A DNA stretch of 64,000 nt from Shewanella gaetbuli (lineage in GTDB: Bacteria; Pseudomonadota; Gammaproteobacteria; Enterobacterales; Shewanellaceae). Position numbers and translations under genes: made by a program. The stretch is from the NCBI RefSeq assembly GCF_023284065.1, contig NZ_JAKIKP010000007.1, positions 62,001-126,000 on the forward strand, in the 5' to 3' direction. Below, one piece after another: positions 27,356 to 36,931 of this stretch (position 1 is the stretch's first letter; the number at the start of each line of letters is the position of its first letter). The notes beneath the pieces were generated by a model. The model saw only the letters and a program-made list of their open reading frames with translations. It was not told where the DNA came from and did no database searches.

Positions 27356-28315
27356 TTATTGATTAATTAAAGCGTTGTAATGAGTTTGGGGTAAAATAGC
27401 GCCTTTAAATTGCACCACTTCACCCGCAATAAAACAGGCCTTATTAATGGCTTGCTCAATATTATGGCCAACGGCTCTAGCCGCTAAATAAGTACCAGCA
27501 AATGAATCACCAGCTGCCGTTGAATCAACTTGTACTGGCGCAGGTTTAAATGGAATATGAGCCACCATTTCGCCAGTTGAATATCCGTAGGTCCCCTGCT
27601 CACCAGCTTTTACTATGACTTCTTGCGACCCTAAATCAGTACAAAACTGACTGATTTGCTGGGCCGTTTGTTGATTAAACAAATGGCTATGTTCTTCAAT
27701 ACCCGGTAGCGCAATATCACATCCACGATAAGCTTCAATAAGCCAATGGGTTGCATGGTCAACATCACGCCACATGGCTTGGCGATAATTAGGGTCAAAT
27801 GCCACTTTAACGCCCTGCTGACGTAAAATTGCCAAACTCGTCATAAGCTTGGCTTTATCTGAGTCAGATAAAATACCTAATGAAATTCCACTGTAAAAAA
27901 TTAACTCTGCGCTGCTTAAATGGTTAACAATGTCATCGACACTCTTTTCACTCAGCATTTGCGTGGCTGCAGAGTGTTTACGCCAATAACTGAAACTTCT
28001 TTCGCCATGCTCATCAACATTAATACTGTAAACACCAATGGTGGCATGGTTTAGTTGGAACACTTTGCTGCTATCAACACCCTCTGAATGCCACTTTGTC
28101 GTCATATCGTGACTCATTGGGTCTTGGCCAATGGCGGTAAAAAACTCGCATGTTAATTGAGGAGCAAAACGTTTGGCGTAAACCAGTGCATTGTAAGTAT
28201 CTCCAGCGTAACCTTTAATGAATTGACTCTCACCATGGGGAATCAACTCCATCATGCATTCGCCAATGGCAACAATACTTTTCATCTGTGTTCCATTTTT
28301 ACTCGAACTATTCAT
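27356..28315 (-). CDS. PfkB-family sugar-acid kinase (probable 2-keto-3-deoxygluconate kinase)
   Basis: A 319-residue ribokinase-like kinase. IGECMMEL near the start and the catalytic-loop [17 protein letters not shown] near 255 (anion hole GAGD-type with the base Asp) are clear. The sequence most resembles 2-dehydro-3-deoxygluconate kinases, which make KDPG in the Entner-Doudoroff route. The start codon overlaps the MFS stop (ATGA), implying coupled translation; a second ATG at 28285 is possible. Substrate (KDG or its galacto isomer) is inferred from the anhydrogalactose genes. Confidence 0.87.
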   Translation of the reverse strand: MNSSSKNGTQMKSIVAIGECMMELIPHGESQFIKGYAGDTYNALVYAKRFAPQLTCEFFTAIGQDPMSHDMTTKWHSEGVDSSKVFQLNHATIGVYSINVDEHGERSFSYWRKHSAATQMLSEKSVDDIVNHLSSAELIFYSGISLGILSDSDKAKLMTSLAILRQQGVKVAFDPNYRQAMWRDVDHATHWLIEAYRGCDIALPGIEEHSHLFNQQTAQQISQFCTDLGSQEVIVKAGEQGTYGYSTGEMVAHIPFKPAPVQVDSTAAGDSFAGTYLAARAVGHNIEQAINKACFIAGEVVQFKGAILPQTHYNALINQ

Positions 28316-29922
28316 GACTCAATAGCCGCCTTTTTCGGCATCGCTTTTTTAAAGCTTTTACTGCTCAAATAGGCTTCAATTTCTTCAATAGTTTTATTTT
28401 TAGTTTCAGGCATGATTTTGTACAACATGACAAAACCAATAACCCCAAAGCAGGCGTACATTAAGAAAGTGAGGTCAGCACCAAAGTGACTTAACTGCCA
28501 AGGGAAGAACTGTTGCACTAAATAGCTAACAATACTGGCTATAAACGCAAACACGGGAATAGCAATACCACGAATATGGGTTGGGAATATTTCAGAAAAT
28601 AACACCCACATTATTGGCCCAATTGAGAAATGGAAAGCCGCAATAAAACCAATAATACCGCCAATAATTAAGGTTGCATCAATAGTTACCGCGCTTTGTA
28701 ACAACACACTTTCATGCACTTTGGCTTCAGATAAACCAATTAACCCTTCCAGTGCATCTTTAAATTCAACATCGTTGTCGAAGCTCACATTAGCCAGGCT
28801 ACTAATATCAGCAATATTTAAGCTTTGATGCAGTTGATTAATCACTTCAGGAGAAAGCATATAAACTGCGTTAGCAAAACCTAAATAACAAGCAAACAAA
28901 CTGAGTGTTGCTAAGCCCAAGCCATAGATCACTAAGGGTCTGCGACCCACTTTATCAATTAATAAAATGGCAATTACCGTGAATACAATACTAACCAAGC
29001 CTAAAATGGTTGCTTGAAAAAAGGCCGCATCGGTTCCAATACCTAACTGTTCAAACACCGTGGGAGCATAAAACATAATGGCATTAATGCCGGTAGTTTG
29101 TTGCACAACGGCAATAGTGAACGCGATTAACATTGCCATGCGAATATTTGGCTCAAACAAGCCTTTCATCGAGGTAATAAACGATTCATTTTTTACATGG
29201 CTAGCTAAACTTTTACGAATATCATTAAGCTCTGCTTCACATTCTGTGGTTTTATTAAAACCGTTTAAAATTACCGCAGCCTTATCAACCTTGTCTTTCA
29301 TCATTAACCAACGAGGGCTATGTGGAATACCAATTAACAGTAAAAACCACACAACTGCAGGTATAATTTCAACACCTAACATCCAACGCCAAATATTTTT
29401 ATCGTTGATGCCCATCAGCTGGCTCAGCGCTGAATCTGCTCCTAAAAGCGCCAATAAGCCGTAATTAGCAAAGTAAGCTAAAGAAAGGCCGATAACGATA
29501 TTAATTTGAATCATGGAAACTAACTTTCCACGTAATTTTGAAGGGGCTATCTCACCAATATACATTGCTGCAACCGATAAAGAGGTAAATGCCAATCCAC
29601 CAATAAATCTAGCAAATACAAGACTTTCAAAACTAGTCGCCATTACTGAAGCAATAGCTGAAAAGATATAAGTAAAAGAAATCAGTAATAAGGTTAACCT
29701 GCGGCCAAATCGGTCACACAAGTGCCCTGTAATCATTAACGCGAACAACACCCCAAAACCTGGTGCACTCACAACTGTTCCTACTTCAAGTTCAGATAAG
29801 CCAAACTCTGCGGTCACAAATTTAATTGTGCCAGAGATTAAGGCAGCGTCTAAACCAAAAATAAATCCACCTAGCGCCACGACTAAGGCACAATAAAATA
29901 CATTGTATCTTTTTGGACTCAT
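28312..29922 (-). CDS. MFS sugar transporter, sugar-porter family
   Basis: A 536-residue inner-membrane proton symporter with twelve predicted segments. Sugar-porter signatures are GYxxGLDAALISG-like near residue 20 (FGLDAALISG), DRFGRR after helix 2, DKVGRRPLV after helix 8 and PETKNKTIEEIE at the end. A loop of about 80 residues between helices 9 and 10 (near 350-420) is longer than usual. It heads the operon with the kinase and GH117 genes, so it probably brings galactose, neoagarobiose or similar sugars into the cytoplasm. GGAAG precedes the ATG. Confidence 0.92.
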   Translation of the reverse strand: MSPKRYNVFYCALVVALGGFIFGLDAALISGTIKFVTAEFGLSELEVGTVVSAPGFGVLFALMITGHLCDRFGRRLTLLLISFTYIFSAIASVMATSFESLVFARFIGGLAFTSLSVAAMYIGEIAPSKLRGKLVSMIQINIVIGLSLAYFANYGLLALLGADSALSQLMGINDKNIWRWMLGVEIIPAVVWFLLLIGIPHSPRWLMMKDKVDKAAVILNGFNKTTECEAELNDIRKSLASHVKNESFITSMKGLFEPNIRMAMLIAFTIAVVQQTTGINAIMFYAPTVFEQLGIGTDAAFFQATILGLVSIVFTVIAILLIDKVGRRPLVIYGLGLATLSLFACYLGFANAVYMLSPEVINQLHQSLNIADISSLANVSFDNDVEFKDALEGLIGLSEAKVHESVLLQSAVTIDATLIIGGIIGFIAAFHFSIGPIMWVLFSEIFPTHIRGIAIPVFAFIASIVSYLVQQFFPWQLSHFGADLTFLMYACFGVIGFVMLYKIMPETKNKTIEEIEAYLSSKSFKKAMPKKAAIES

Positions 29923-30171
29923 GCGATTACTTCCATATTATTGTTTTTATCAGTTTCGAACTGACTTATGTGAGTTAACAGCGTTAACAATCAAGAGTCT
30001 GATAGCAAATTGGCTTAAATATTAATTAAAAGTTATTTGGCTTAATGACTCTGCATTTACTGTGACATATCTATTGAGTGGCCCCATACCACTTTGCCTA
30101 AGTACATAAGCAACAACCCAGTCACAAAATATCAACAACACATTACCACCAAGCACAATCTACACGCAAGC

Positions 30172-30183
30172 ATTGTTAACAAT
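30172..30183. promoter_or_regulatory. Perfect palindrome ATTGTTAACAAT
   Basis: Lies in the 600-base divergent region between the MFS operon and GH50 copy 2; no gene is seen in 29923-30524. A weaker half-match (GCGTTAACAATC) is at 29981-29992. Confidence 0.75.
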
Positions 30184-30367
30184 TTACCAAATATAATTTA
30201 TATTATTCTGCCTAAACACAAAGCCAATCATACAAAAAAATACAATGTAAACAGCATCATGACATGAGGTAATGAATAATACCACGCCTGTAATACTGCT
30301 AATTATTTTAAAAACGGATATAAAAATTGACAGTTAAATGATTGCAATAGCAAAAGATAGGATGTAG

Positions 30368-30379
30368 ATTGTTAACAAA
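30368..30379. promoter_or_regulatory. Shared palindrome, one mismatch (ATTGTTAACAAA)
   Basis: Second site in the same divergent region, about 145 bases before the GH50 copy 2 start. Confidence 0.65.
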
Positions 30380-30524
30380 ATTACAGCGAGACATTAACGT
30401 TTGTCTTTTCTGTACAAGGTTGTGGTAGGTATAGCGCAATAAACTGATATCGCAATTAACTTAGCCTAATGTACATAAGCTAAATGAAAAGCCGTTCATA
30501 CAATAAAAGCTAGAGATTATAACT

Positions 30525-32957
30525 ATGACAAATGCAGGCAATATAAGTGGTACACATTTAATGACAAGTGATCCTATTCAATTGACACATAAACCGCAAA
30601 AGCACACAAAAGGTAAGCTTTTATTAGTTTCAGCAATTTTAAGCTGCTTGTATGGTTGTCAAAATGAACTGGATAGCAGTGTTACGGAAAAAAGCACTAG
30701 TGAACAAATTAATTCTACTAGTAACCAAGATGCTGCAATAGTACAAACGCTATATAGCTTCGACCATGGTTCTGATCTAACAGAAGTAACACTCAACAAC
30801 GCGCAATCGAGTGTGAATGCTGACGGCCTAAATATCGAATTTCAATCTGCTGAAACTGGCTACGCAAGCGTGGTATTTCAACCTAAAAAACCATGGGATT
30901 GGAGCAGTTTAGAAGACTTTAATATTGCATTTTCTATGGCCAATAAAGGCAAGCACAGCGTACAACTTTATTTAGATATGACTGATATCGACGGCGCGAC
31001 TTATACCCGTAGTTTAAGCGTACCTATTAGCTCAACACCTGAAACCTACTACGCCAAAATGTCGGGCCACGATTTAGGGACTCCTGAAGGCGATGAAAAA
31101 GTAGAACTGAATTTTCATTCAGGTTTACGTTCAAATCCCGATACATGGGAAAGTAATGAACATCAATTTACTTCGTTATGGGGTAAAAAGAACTTAAACC
31201 TGAAAGGTATTGCTAAAATAAGCTTATCTGTTAAAGGTGTTATTTTTGATAAAAGCGTGATTATTAAAGATATAAAAGTTCGTCAAAACCCAGAGTTTGA
31301 CCAAGAATTTTTAACTAATATCGTTGATAAATATGGACAAAATGCCAAAGCTGATTTTGCCGGTAAAGTGCATAACGACCAAGAGTTGATTAGCCAACGA
31401 GACACTGAATTAGCAACATTAACCGGCCAGCTTCAACCAGAGCGCAGTAAGTTTAACGGTTGGCTGAATGGCCCTAAATTACAAGGGACAGGCTATTTTA
31501 GAGCGGAAAAAGTCAATGATAAGTGGTCATTGGTTGACCCTGAAGGTTACCTATATTTTGCCACCGGTTTAGATATCATTCGCTTATCAAATTCATCAAC
31601 CATGACAGGCTATGACTTCGAACAACAATATATTGTTCAACGCGCAAAAGACGAAGTAACCCCAGAAGACTCACAAAAGCTAAATCGTGTTTCAGACCAA
31701 GCCATTTCCAGTCGCTTTAAAGCATCTGATGTTCGAGCGGGTATGTTTACGTGGTTACCGGATTATGACGAACCACTAGGCAAACATTTTGGTTATCGTA
31801 GAAGCGCCCACTCAGGGCCTTTAAAACACGGTGAAACCTACAGCTTTTATGCCGCAAACCTTGAACGTAAATATGGTCAGCAAGGCCAAGATTATATGCA
31901 GTCGTGGCGCGATGTAACGGTGGATCGTATGCTTGATTGGGGATTTACCTCTTTAGGTAATTGGACTGACCCAAGCTATTACGACAACAACAAAATTCCT
32001 TACTTTGCTAATGGCTGGATTATTGGCGACTACAAAACCGTATCCAGTGGCAATGACTTTTGGGCACCCTTACCGGATGTGTTTGACCCTAAATTCAAAC
32101 AACGCGCCTTTGCCACCGCGCAAGTGGTAGCAGAAGAAGTCCGTAACAACCCATGGTGTGTTGGGGTATTTATTGATAATGAAATGAGCTTTGGACGTTC
32201 TGAAACCACAGAAAGCCGCTACGGCATTGTGTTACACACCTTAAAACGTGACGCAGCAGAAGTGCCTACCAAAGCAGAGTTCAGCCGTCTGATGAAACAA
32301 AAATATGTCAACATTGATGCGTTAAATAAAGCATGGGATAAACAAATCCCTAGTTGGAAAGCATTTGATGAAGGCATTGACTCATCAATCAATAACAAAC
32401 AACAAATAGCAGATTACGCCGATTTATTAGGTGCTTATGCAGAAAAATACTTCAGCACAGTAAATGATGCCTTAGCTGAGCACATGCCTAACCATATGTA
32501 TTTAGGTTCTCGATTCCCTGACTGGGGTATGCCAATTGAAGTAGTTAAAGCATCAGCAAAGTATGTCGATGTCATTAGCTTTAACTCTTATAAAGAAGGC
32601 TTAAACCCTAAGTTCTGGTCATTTTTAGATGAAATCGATATGCCAAGTATTGTAGGTGAGTTCCACATAGGCGCGAAAGACTCTGGTCTTTATCACCCAG
32701 GGTTAATTCACGCAGCAAACCAAAAAGATCGCGCAAAAATGTATCAAGACTATATGAAATCAGTCATTGATAACCCTTACTTCATTGGTGCGCATTGGTT
32801 CCAATATATCGACTCACCTATTACAGGCCGAGCCTATGACGGCGAGAATTACAACGTTGGCTTTGTCACCGTTACCGATACACCTTACCCATATATGGTT
32901 GAAGCGGCTAAACAGTTACACAGTGAGATGTACCAACAACGTTTTGGAAAACAGTAA
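30525..32957 (+). CDS. GH50-family beta-agarase, lipoprotein (copy 2)
   Basis: An 810-residue paralogue of copies 1 and 3. The lipobox is at LSCLYGC, about 45 residues in, which makes the N-region unusually long; an internal ATG (residue 13) may be the true start. It has the same N-terminal sandwich domain and GH50 barrel, with catalytic glutamates expected in IDNEMSFG (about 552) and IVGEFHIGA (about 711). The first motif differs from NEKSWG of the other copies. The ending GAHWFQYIDSPITGRAYDG is conserved. It is a single-gene unit, terminated at 32968-33005 and preceded by two operator palindromes. Confidence 0.92.
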   Translation: MTNAGNISGTHLMTSDPIQLTHKPQKHTKGKLLLVSAILSCLYGCQNELDSSVTEKSTSEQINSTSNQDAAIVQTLYSFDHGSDLTEVTLNNAQSSVNADGLNIEFQSAETGYASVVFQPKKPWDWSSLEDFNIAFSMANKGKHSVQLYLDMTDIDGATYTRSLSVPISSTPETYYAKMSGHDLGTPEGDEKVELNFHSGLRSNPDTWESNEHQFTSLWGKKNLNLKGIAKISLSVKGVIFDKSVIIKDIKVRQNPEFDQEFLTNIVDKYGQNAKADFAGKVHNDQELISQRDTELATLTGQLQPERSKFNGWLNGPKLQGTGYFRAEKVNDKWSLVDPEGYLYFATGLDIIRLSNSSTMTGYDFEQQYIVQRAKDEVTPEDSQKLNRVSDQAISSRFKASDVRAGMFTWLPDYDEPLGKHFGYRRSAHSGPLKHGETYSFYAANLERKYGQQGQDYMQSWRDVTVDRMLDWGFTSLGNWTDPSYYDNNKIPYFANGWIIGDYKTVSSGNDFWAPLPDVFDPKFKQRAFATAQVVAEEVRNNPWCVGVFIDNEMSFGRSETTESRYGIVLHTLKRDAAEVPTKAEFSRLMKQKYVNIDALNKAWDKQIPSWKAFDEGIDSSINNKQQIADYADLLGAYAEKYFSTVNDALAEHMPNHMYLGSRFPDWGMPIEVVKASAKYVDVISFNSYKEGLNPKFWSFLDEIDMPSIVGEFHIGAKDSGLYHPGLIHAANQKDRAKMYQDYMKSVIDNPYFIGAHWFQYIDSPITGRAYDGENYNVGFVTVTDTPYPYMVEAAKQLHSEMYQQRFGKQ

Positions 32958-32967
32958 GTTTTTTTGA

Positions 32968-33005
32968 TTGAGGCTTACTTATCCCCAGAGTAAGTCTCAA
33001 ATTTT
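32968..33005 (+). terminator. Rho-independent terminator after GH50 copy 2
   Basis: TTGAGGCTTACT pairs with AGTAAGTCTCAA (one G-T) around a short loop and is followed by ATTTT. Confidence 0.7.
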
Positions 33006-33106
33006 ATCCAACCACATATTGGTTGATTGATATCTGGTTAGGTCTCCAGATTAGCCCTAAACACATATTTGTGACAGAAATCAGTAAGGACTCCACCTTA
33101 TTGAAT

Positions 33107-33118
33107 ATTGTTAACAAT
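33107..33118. promoter_or_regulatory. Perfect palindrome ATTGTTAACAAT
   Basis: About 190 bases upstream of the GntR regulator gene, consistent with self-regulation. A TTGACA at 33230-33235 with TAAATC 16 bases on is a possible promoter between site and gene. Confidence 0.7.
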
Positions 33119-33296
33119 TTAACGTGTTTAGGGTGTTTTTTTATAAAAATAAACGCGAACTAAAAAATTTAGCACTATTATTCAGCTACTTAACAAATTA
33201 AACACTGTATATTTTTAACAATATTACATTTGACAATTGTATTATTAAATCTAAATCTCTAGAATGTATACATATTATGAACACATTGGGACTCTT

Positions 33297-33914
33297 ATGG
33301 CGACTTCAAAACCAACAAAAATCCTTTCGGTAAAAGATCAAATAGCAGACCAACTTCGCTCAGATATTATTTCTGGGGATTTAGCACCCAATACTAAATT
33401 AAACGAACAAGAGTTAGCTAAACGCTTTGGCTTATCACGTGGACCCATTCGTGATGTGATTTTGCAACTTTCTAAAGAAGGCTTGTTGATTTCAAAAAAC
33501 AACTGCGGCGCCTCTGTAAATAGTGTTTTAGAGCCAAAATTACAAAAGTTAATGATTAACTTACGCCGTAACATTGAAGTTTACGCCATTGAAAGTTTGA
33601 AAAATAATCCATTAACAGCAGAAGACTTTGCTCAACTTGAGTCTATTTTGAATGACTTACAAAGTGCCTTTGACCGTGAAGATTTCACTGAAGTGACTAA
33701 AACTGATATTTCATTCCACAACTACTTGATTCATAAAGCCGGTGGAGAAGATTTAGTTAACATTTGGTACCCATACGTTATGCGTATGCGCCTTAACTAC
33801 AAGCGCATTACAACCAGCTCAGAATGTGTTGATGAACACAAAGGCATTTTGCAAGCATTACGCGATGGCGACATTAGCAGTGCAGTTAAGGCCATTAAAG
33901 CGAATATTAAATAG
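33297..33914 (+). CDS. GntR-family regulator (FCD type), probable master regulator of the agar locus
   Basis: 205 residues from ATG 33297; the longer frame from 33264 adds an unlikely MYTYYEHIGTL. The N-terminal winged helix has KDQIADQLRSDIISGDL, then NEQELAKRFGLSRGPIRDVI and LSKEGLLIS. The C-terminal FCD-like domain carries DISFHNYLIHKAGG and CVDEHKGIL, which would bind a metal and a sugar acid, but it ends early (KAIKANIK) without the usual final His. FadR-subfamily proteins bind palindromes with a GTnnAC core, matching ATTGTTAACAAT found here. The assignment as regulator of those sites is inference. Confidence 0.9.
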   Translation: MATSKPTKILSVKDQIADQLRSDIISGDLAPNTKLNEQELAKRFGLSRGPIRDVILQLSKEGLLISKNNCGASVNSVLEPKLQKLMINLRRNIEVYAIESLKNNPLTAEDFAQLESILNDLQSAFDREDFTEVTKTDISFHNYLIHKAGGEDLVNIWYPYVMRMRLNYKRITTSSECVDEHKGILQALRDGDISSAVKAIKANIK

Positions 33915-33949
33915 TATTAGCTAAAAGCAACATAGCTATTCCGTCAACC

Positions 33950-34358
33950 TTGAGATATTTCTAGCCGTCAGCCTCGAAATATTTCTAGTCGCCAGCCTCG
34001 AAATATTCCTAGTCGCCAGCCTCAAGATATTCCCACTCGTCACCCTCGAGAGCTTTTATCGAGGGTCTGCTTGTAATTGCACAAAAAGCTAGATTCCGGC
34101 CCACAAGCATTACCGGAATGACGGTTAGTAGGCATCGTCGGAATGGCTACAACCCAAACCAGACTGACGGTAAACCCCGTCACCCTCGAGATATTCCAAG
34201 TCGTCACCCTTGAGAACTCCCCACCCGTCACCCTCGAGATCTTTTATCGAGGGTCTGCTTTTAATTGCACAAAAAGCTAGATTCCGGCCCAAAAGCATTA
34301 CCGGAATGACGGTAAACACGTCACCCTCGAGAGCTTTTATCGAGGGTCTGCTTGTAAA
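33950..34358 (-). repeat. Array 3 of three-hairpin repeats, inverted orientation
   Basis: No gene is present. Two full units (34038-34123 and 34226-34311) run opposite to arrays 1, 2, 4 and 5. A right half lies at 34319-34358, touching the SapC-like gene end. To the left, four short tandem repeats of GTCGCCAGCCTCGAAATATT type (33960-34035) look like degenerate half-hairpins. Confidence 0.88.
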
Positions 34359-34361
34359 GCT

Positions 34362-35138
34362 TTAAGCCTGAGAGTTTCTTAATTGAATCAGCTTTTGAAT
34401 TTGTCCCATTGACGCCATCATTAAATGACACGCTTGTAAGTAGCCGTTCTGATGAAACTGGGCTAACAAGTCGCCGCTTAAACTGGCGAGCTTTTTCTCG
34501 TTAATTACATACAAACCATCAAAGTTTTTCGTTTCTGTTTCTACCTTAGCGTCTTCAGAGTGGCTTTCACCTTCGGCGCTAATTTTATTCAAGGTCACAT
34601 TAAGTTGTATTGCTTCTATTAAGTCATTATCAGCTAACACTTGAATAAAGTGCTCTGTACGTTGAATGCCCTGAGACAGCTCAAACACCATTTTACTCAT
34701 TGAGGTTAAGTAACTTGTAGGCTGTTTTTTATCATCAAATAATGCTTGGGCATTTTCATCGTCTGCGGCCTGTTTAACTCGCAAACTGTCCATATCAATG
34801 GTGAGTACGGTATTTTCCGCACTAGGGGTATCTGTAGCCTCACCTATTCGGCCAACCATAAAAGGTTGTCTGCGGATATGTAGCGGTATGTACTGACTCT
34901 TCCAGCCATGGTCAGTTAAAAATAAATTCTCTCCGGGTTCAAAACCCAATAAAGCATGTAAACCGAACTGCCCCGTGTGGTTGTTTTTTAATAAACAACA
35001 AGGAAACTCAAGCATTAGGCTACGCAGCTCATCTGCAATCACAGGAACAAAATGAATATTTTCTCCAAACTTTTTGCCATGCCCGGTACAAACTTTAATA
35101 TTTTTATGAGTATTGCTATCAATAATGACGTTATTCAC
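34362..35138 (-). CDS. SapC-family protein
   Basis: A 258-residue protein resembling the SapC family: HFVPVIADELRSLMLEFPCCL near residue 30, then GENLFLTDHGWKSQYIPLHIRRQPFMVG, the conserved core. No signal peptide is seen. The biochemical role is not known. In marine and freshwater proteobacteria such genes lie beside TonB receptors and tryptophan-halogenase-like genes in polysaccharide loci, as here (12 bases after the halogenase-like gene). It starts with GTG (35138) after AAGGAG. Confidence 0.85.
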   Translation of the reverse strand: MNNVIIDSNTHKNIKVCTGHGKKFGENIHFVPVIADELRSLMLEFPCCLLKNNHTGQFGLHALLGFEPGENLFLTDHGWKSQYIPLHIRRQPFMVGRIGEATDTPSAENTVLTIDMDSLRVKQAADDENAQALFDDKKQPTSYLTSMSKMVFELSQGIQRTEHFIQVLADNDLIEAIQLNVTLNKISAEGESHSEDAKVETETKNFDGLYVINEKKLASLSGDLLAQFHQNGYLQACHLMMASMGQIQKLIQLRNSQA

Positions 35139-35150
35139 GGTTGCTCCTTT

Positions 35151-36812
35151 TTATACTCGTTGTAAACCGTATTGTTTTATTAAATTAATAAGTGCTCTAT
35201 TTGATACCAAGTTGTGCTGCAATTGCGCGGTATCTTGCGCGACTTTGTCAAACACCGCTGTCGCAGCATCCTTTGCCTGCGTGGATATTCCCCAATGTGG
35301 TGCCTGTGTTTTAAAACCCATACCATAAAGCACATATTGATAACTGGCTGCTGGAAACACTTCTGTGGCATGGGTAAAGTCATTATCACTAGGCAGTTGA
35401 TATCGCCATAACTCAAGCAAGGTTTGCAGGCTTTGCGGTATGGTTTTAGGGTCGCGATTATCTACCCAAAATGGGCTGTCGTTGCGTTGGGTTAACATGT
35501 AGTGCAGCTTTAAAAAATCGATAATGCGATCCCAGCGATATAAGAAGGTTTGATTAAAGCGCTCGGCAACAATATCCATGCAAGCGCGATTAGCGGGTAG
35601 TTGTTGGGCAATCATATTGGCTGATATTTCTACCAACAATAAAGCTGAAGCCTCTAGCGGCTCTAAAAACCCTGCTGACAACCCCACTGCGACACAGTTT
35701 TTATGCCAAAACTTTTCTCTATGCCCTGGGTTAATGTCAATTTTGCGAAACGTTAATTGCTCCACATCCGCCACTGTTGGTGAAAGGTATTGTTTTAGTT
35801 GCTCAGTGGCAGCTTGTTCAGAAATATACTTGCTAGCGTAAACATGCCCAACTCCACGGCGGCTTGATAGGCCAATATCCCATATCCAGCCTGCGGTTTG
35901 TGCGGTTGAAATAGTGTGTGATGCGATAGGGCTATTCTCGTCCTCATAGGGTACTTGGACTGCTATAGCGCTATCGACAAACAAAATATCTTGGCAACTT
36001 TTAAAGGGTACTTGGTAATGCTCGCCCAGTAATAAAGACTTAAACCCGCTGCAGTCGATAAATAAGTCACCGTAAATGTCGCTATGTTGCTTAGTGGTGA
36101 GGCAGCTAATGTCCCCACTGTCATCATTACTAATACCAATAACGTCGTCGACAACATGGTTAACGTTTAATTGATTTATACAGTGTTGTTTTAAAAATTC
36201 TGAAAAACATCCTGCGTCTAAATGATAAGCGTAATTAGCAATGGCATCGTACTCTGCTGTGGTAATTAACTTTGGCGCTAAGCCTGCTTCACATATGGCT
36301 TGCTGAGGGCTTAACAGCATTGAAAATGATTGTTGATCTGCTGCGTTATTAGAATGACTAGAATGCGCCATATATGGAAATTGAATGGCTTGCCAATAGG
36401 CACTGACATCATCTTGCCCTGCACTTTCAGGCAGCATTAATGGGTGATAATAAAAATCATCTTTTTTACCCGTTACCCATTGGCAAAATTTTGCGCCTTG
36501 CTTAAATGACACATGACATTGGCGAATAAAATCTGTTTCACGTATTCCCATGTTTTTGAGGGTTCGACGCATAGTCGGCCAAGTCCCTTCGCCCACGCCA
36601 ATGGGGGCAACATTGGCTGACTCAATTAGGGTTACCGAGAAGTTTTTATCATGCTGCTTTTTTAGTTTGGCAGCTAGGGTACCTGCGGTTATCCATCCTG
36701 CGGTGCCGCCGCCAACAATCACTATATTTTCAATAGGTTTGGTTGGATTAGTGTGTAACTGCGTGTCGATTGGTTGGTTGTCGAGACTGTTATTATTAAT
36801 CGTTTTCGACAT
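35151..36812 (-). CDS. Tryptophan-halogenase-like flavoprotein
   Basis: 553 residues from ATG 36812 (GGAG six bases upstream). The FAD-binding IVGGGTAGWITAGTLAAKL is at about 30, PIGVGEGTWPTMRRTLKNMG at 70, and the Lys-containing SFKQGAKFCQW near 100 corresponds to the halogenase active-site Lys region. The motif usually WxWxIP reads WIWDIG, so the proline is lost. Members near TonB receptors in carbohydrate loci are common, but no natural substrate is established. It is co-transcribed with SapC and lies after receptor 2, with a terminator between. It may modify a cell-surface or carbohydrate-linked compound; this is speculation. Confidence 0.88.
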   Translation of the reverse strand: MSKTINNNSLDNQPIDTQLHTNPTKPIENIVIVGGGTAGWITAGTLAAKLKKQHDKNFSVTLIESANVAPIGVGEGTWPTMRRTLKNMGIRETDFIRQCHVSFKQGAKFCQWVTGKKDDFYYHPLMLPESAGQDDVSAYWQAIQFPYMAHSSHSNNAADQQSFSMLLSPQQAICEAGLAPKLITTAEYDAIANYAYHLDAGCFSEFLKQHCINQLNVNHVVDDVIGISNDDSGDISCLTTKQHSDIYGDLFIDCSGFKSLLLGEHYQVPFKSCQDILFVDSAIAVQVPYEDENSPIASHTISTAQTAGWIWDIGLSSRRGVGHVYASKYISEQAATEQLKQYLSPTVADVEQLTFRKIDINPGHREKFWHKNCVAVGLSAGFLEPLEASALLLVEISANMIAQQLPANRACMDIVAERFNQTFLYRWDRIIDFLKLHYMLTQRNDSPFWVDNRDPKTIPQSLQTLLELWRYQLPSDNDFTHATEVFPAASYQYVLYGMGFKTQAPHWGISTQAKDAATAVFDKVAQDTAQLQHNLVSNRALINLIKQYGLQRV

Positions 36813-36856
36813 AATTAACTCCAATTCTTGTAATAATTTAGTGAATCCCCACAAGC

Positions 36857-36886
36857 AAAAAAGGCTGCTACAAAAATGCAGCAGCC
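36857..36886 (-). terminator. Rho-independent terminator after TonB receptor 2
   Basis: On the minus strand GGCTGCT and AGCAGCC pair around a 10-base loop and are followed by TTTTTT. Confidence 0.8.
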
Positions 36887-36931
36887 ATTGGCTTGTTCAG
36901 CGAATAAAACAACCCGCTTGATACTTCATCA